A stretch of 64,000 nucleotides of DNA from Comamonadaceae bacterium OTU4NAUVB1. GTDB taxonomy: Bacteria > Pseudomonadota > Gammaproteobacteria > Burkholderiales > Burkholderiaceae_C. The translations under genes and the position numbers were made by a program. The stretch is from assembly GCA_024372625.1 (NCBI GenBank), contig CP099607.1:360036-424035 (forward strand). Reading direction: 5' to 3'. The first letter of the stretch is position 1; every line of letters begins with the position of its first letter. Below are positions 63,058 through 64,000 of this stretch, in pieces. The notes under the pieces are model-generated. The model saw only the letters and a program-made list of their open reading frames with translations, was not told the DNA's origin and searched no databases.

Positions 63058-64000
63058 ATCGGATGGTCGACATCCGTTATCGAATGAAATTAGCGCTGGT
63101 CAAATGGCTCCTCTGACACTCTTTTAAATGGTTGCGGCTGGCGCCACTCAAGCGCCCTCGATGCCGTGCCGGCGCGTCGCTAACCCGGGTCAAAGCCTCC
63201 AAGCTTTGACTGTTGGTTCAATTGCTTACGACGAATTTCAATTGGGTAATTAACGCAGCTTCGCAACCGAGCCAGATCTTCCGTCAGCGTTCTTCCGTTC
63301 TAGTCCTGGCATTTGAAATGTCATCAAGCTAGAAGTGGTGCAGTACGGCGGCGCTATTCCGCCGGCCTGTCCCGAATTAGTTCGTTCGACGATGTTCCCG
63401 CCGGGACCGGCTGTCGATCGCGATGTAACCAGCACGTCCTTTGCGATGCCGAAAGTAGCACGCATCGCCGCGCAGCTGTAGCGCTTGCTGCCAGTTACGC
63501 CGGCCTTGTTGTACCGCGCCCTTCTGGTTCAGTCGGCGCAATGGCCGGCGTGGGCGGAAGGCATCTTTTCGGAACTGCGCTTTCCCGATCCGCAGCAGAC
63601 TCAAGCGCAGCGGCAACAGCTGACCGAGGCCTGCGGCGCAGACGCAGCCAAAACGATAGCGGCACAGAGGAAAGGTAAGGCGGTTGCCTATGGGGCGGCG
63701 AAGCTGGCGGGACGCGCTGGCTGAAGGCACCGCGGCGCCGCGAGGCGAAGGCACAGGAGCGGTGAAAACAGGCCGGCTCTTCGATCGGGAAACGCCAGTT
63801 TCTCAGACAACATGCCTGCACAACAACACGACAGAGAGACGATGGCGATTGCAAAAAGCCTTTGTGCAAGATGCTCACTTAATCAGGGTAATCTTAGGGC
63901 ATGGCGTAAAACTGAAGCTTAGTTGATGCTGTGATCTATGAACAGTAAGGGGCGTGTTATGTTCAAGCTCGCACAGTGGTGTCATTGCGTCGTTGGGCAA
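63058..64000. other. Region without a recognisable gene at the right end
   Basis: About 940 nt of visibly lower GC content. The plus-strand frame at 63485-63724 (79 codons, MLPVTPALLYRALLVQSAQW) and a minus-strand frame at 63377-63754 are open but lack a convincing ribosome-binding site and any known family. The pattern suggests decayed coding sequence or a mobile-element remnant, but no terminal repeats or transposase motifs were seen. Confidence 0.5.

Overview
High-GC (roughly 70%) proteobacterial DNA. Gene content and codon use fit a betaproteobacterium of the Burkholderiales, most likely a Comamonadaceae relative (Variovorax/Acidovorax/Xylophilus type). This is inferred from gene families and order, because no rRNA or tRNA is present to fix it. 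A ParA-ParB-Rep block with iteron-like repeats at 51.5-55.8 kb shows that the window spans the replication origin of a secondary replicon (megaplasmid or chromid). The rest is metabolic accessory cargo.

Layout. 1-7.4 kb: a sugar-oxidation island with a YtfQRT-like sugar ABC importer (permease cut by the window edge), a divergent GbpR-like LysR regulator, an SDR dehydrogenase, an SMP-30 lactonase and an aldose 1-epimerase. 7.4-16.2 kb: a complete kdpFABCDE potassium-uptake operon on the minus strand, with two tiny extra ORFs. 16.3-21.9 kb: an alpha/beta hydrolase downstream of a complete five-gene Liv-type ABC importer. 22.1-30.1 kb: a TonB siderophore receptor with a candidate Fur box, a membrane PQQ dehydrogenase, a DUF2252 protein, a YedK-type SOS peptidase and a lipoprotein. 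30.2-33.5 kb: a response regulator, a hybrid histidine kinase and a Sel1-repeat protein. 33.6-42.3 kb: LysR regulator, malonate carrier and the malonate decarboxylase operon mdcACDEGBH. 42.3-44.9 kb: a Bug-type binding protein with a CaiB-type CoA-transferase. 45.2-50.7 kb: a DUF883/LEA-like protein, then a porin / phosphate-binding-like / GGDEF-GGDEF-EAL signalling operon whose last gene is frameshifted. 51.5-55.8 kb: parB, parA, origin, rep. 56.4-63.1 kb: a bacteriohemerythrin and a probable phthalate-degradation operon (oxygenase, decarboxylase, Bug binding protein, reductase, dehydrogenase) followed by a MarR regulator. 63.1-64.0 kb: lower-GC sequence without a recognisable gene.

How the parts work together. 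The sugar island imports an aldose, interconverts its anomers, oxidises it to the lactone and hydrolyses it to the acid. The Kdp set is a self-contained K+ emergency uptake system with its own two-component regulators. The mdc set takes up malonate and decarboxylates it to acetate, and makes and loads its own prosthetic group. The phthalate set would convert o-phthalate through the 4,5-dihydrodiol and 4,5-dihydroxyphthalate to protocatechuate.

The most unusual item is a long GC-rich palindrome (core GGTAGGACNGTCCTACC) present twice in the partition locus. One copy is the apparent terminator of parAB. The other lies in frame inside parB and encodes a Gly/Pro-rich insert just before the conserved GHRRHR motif.
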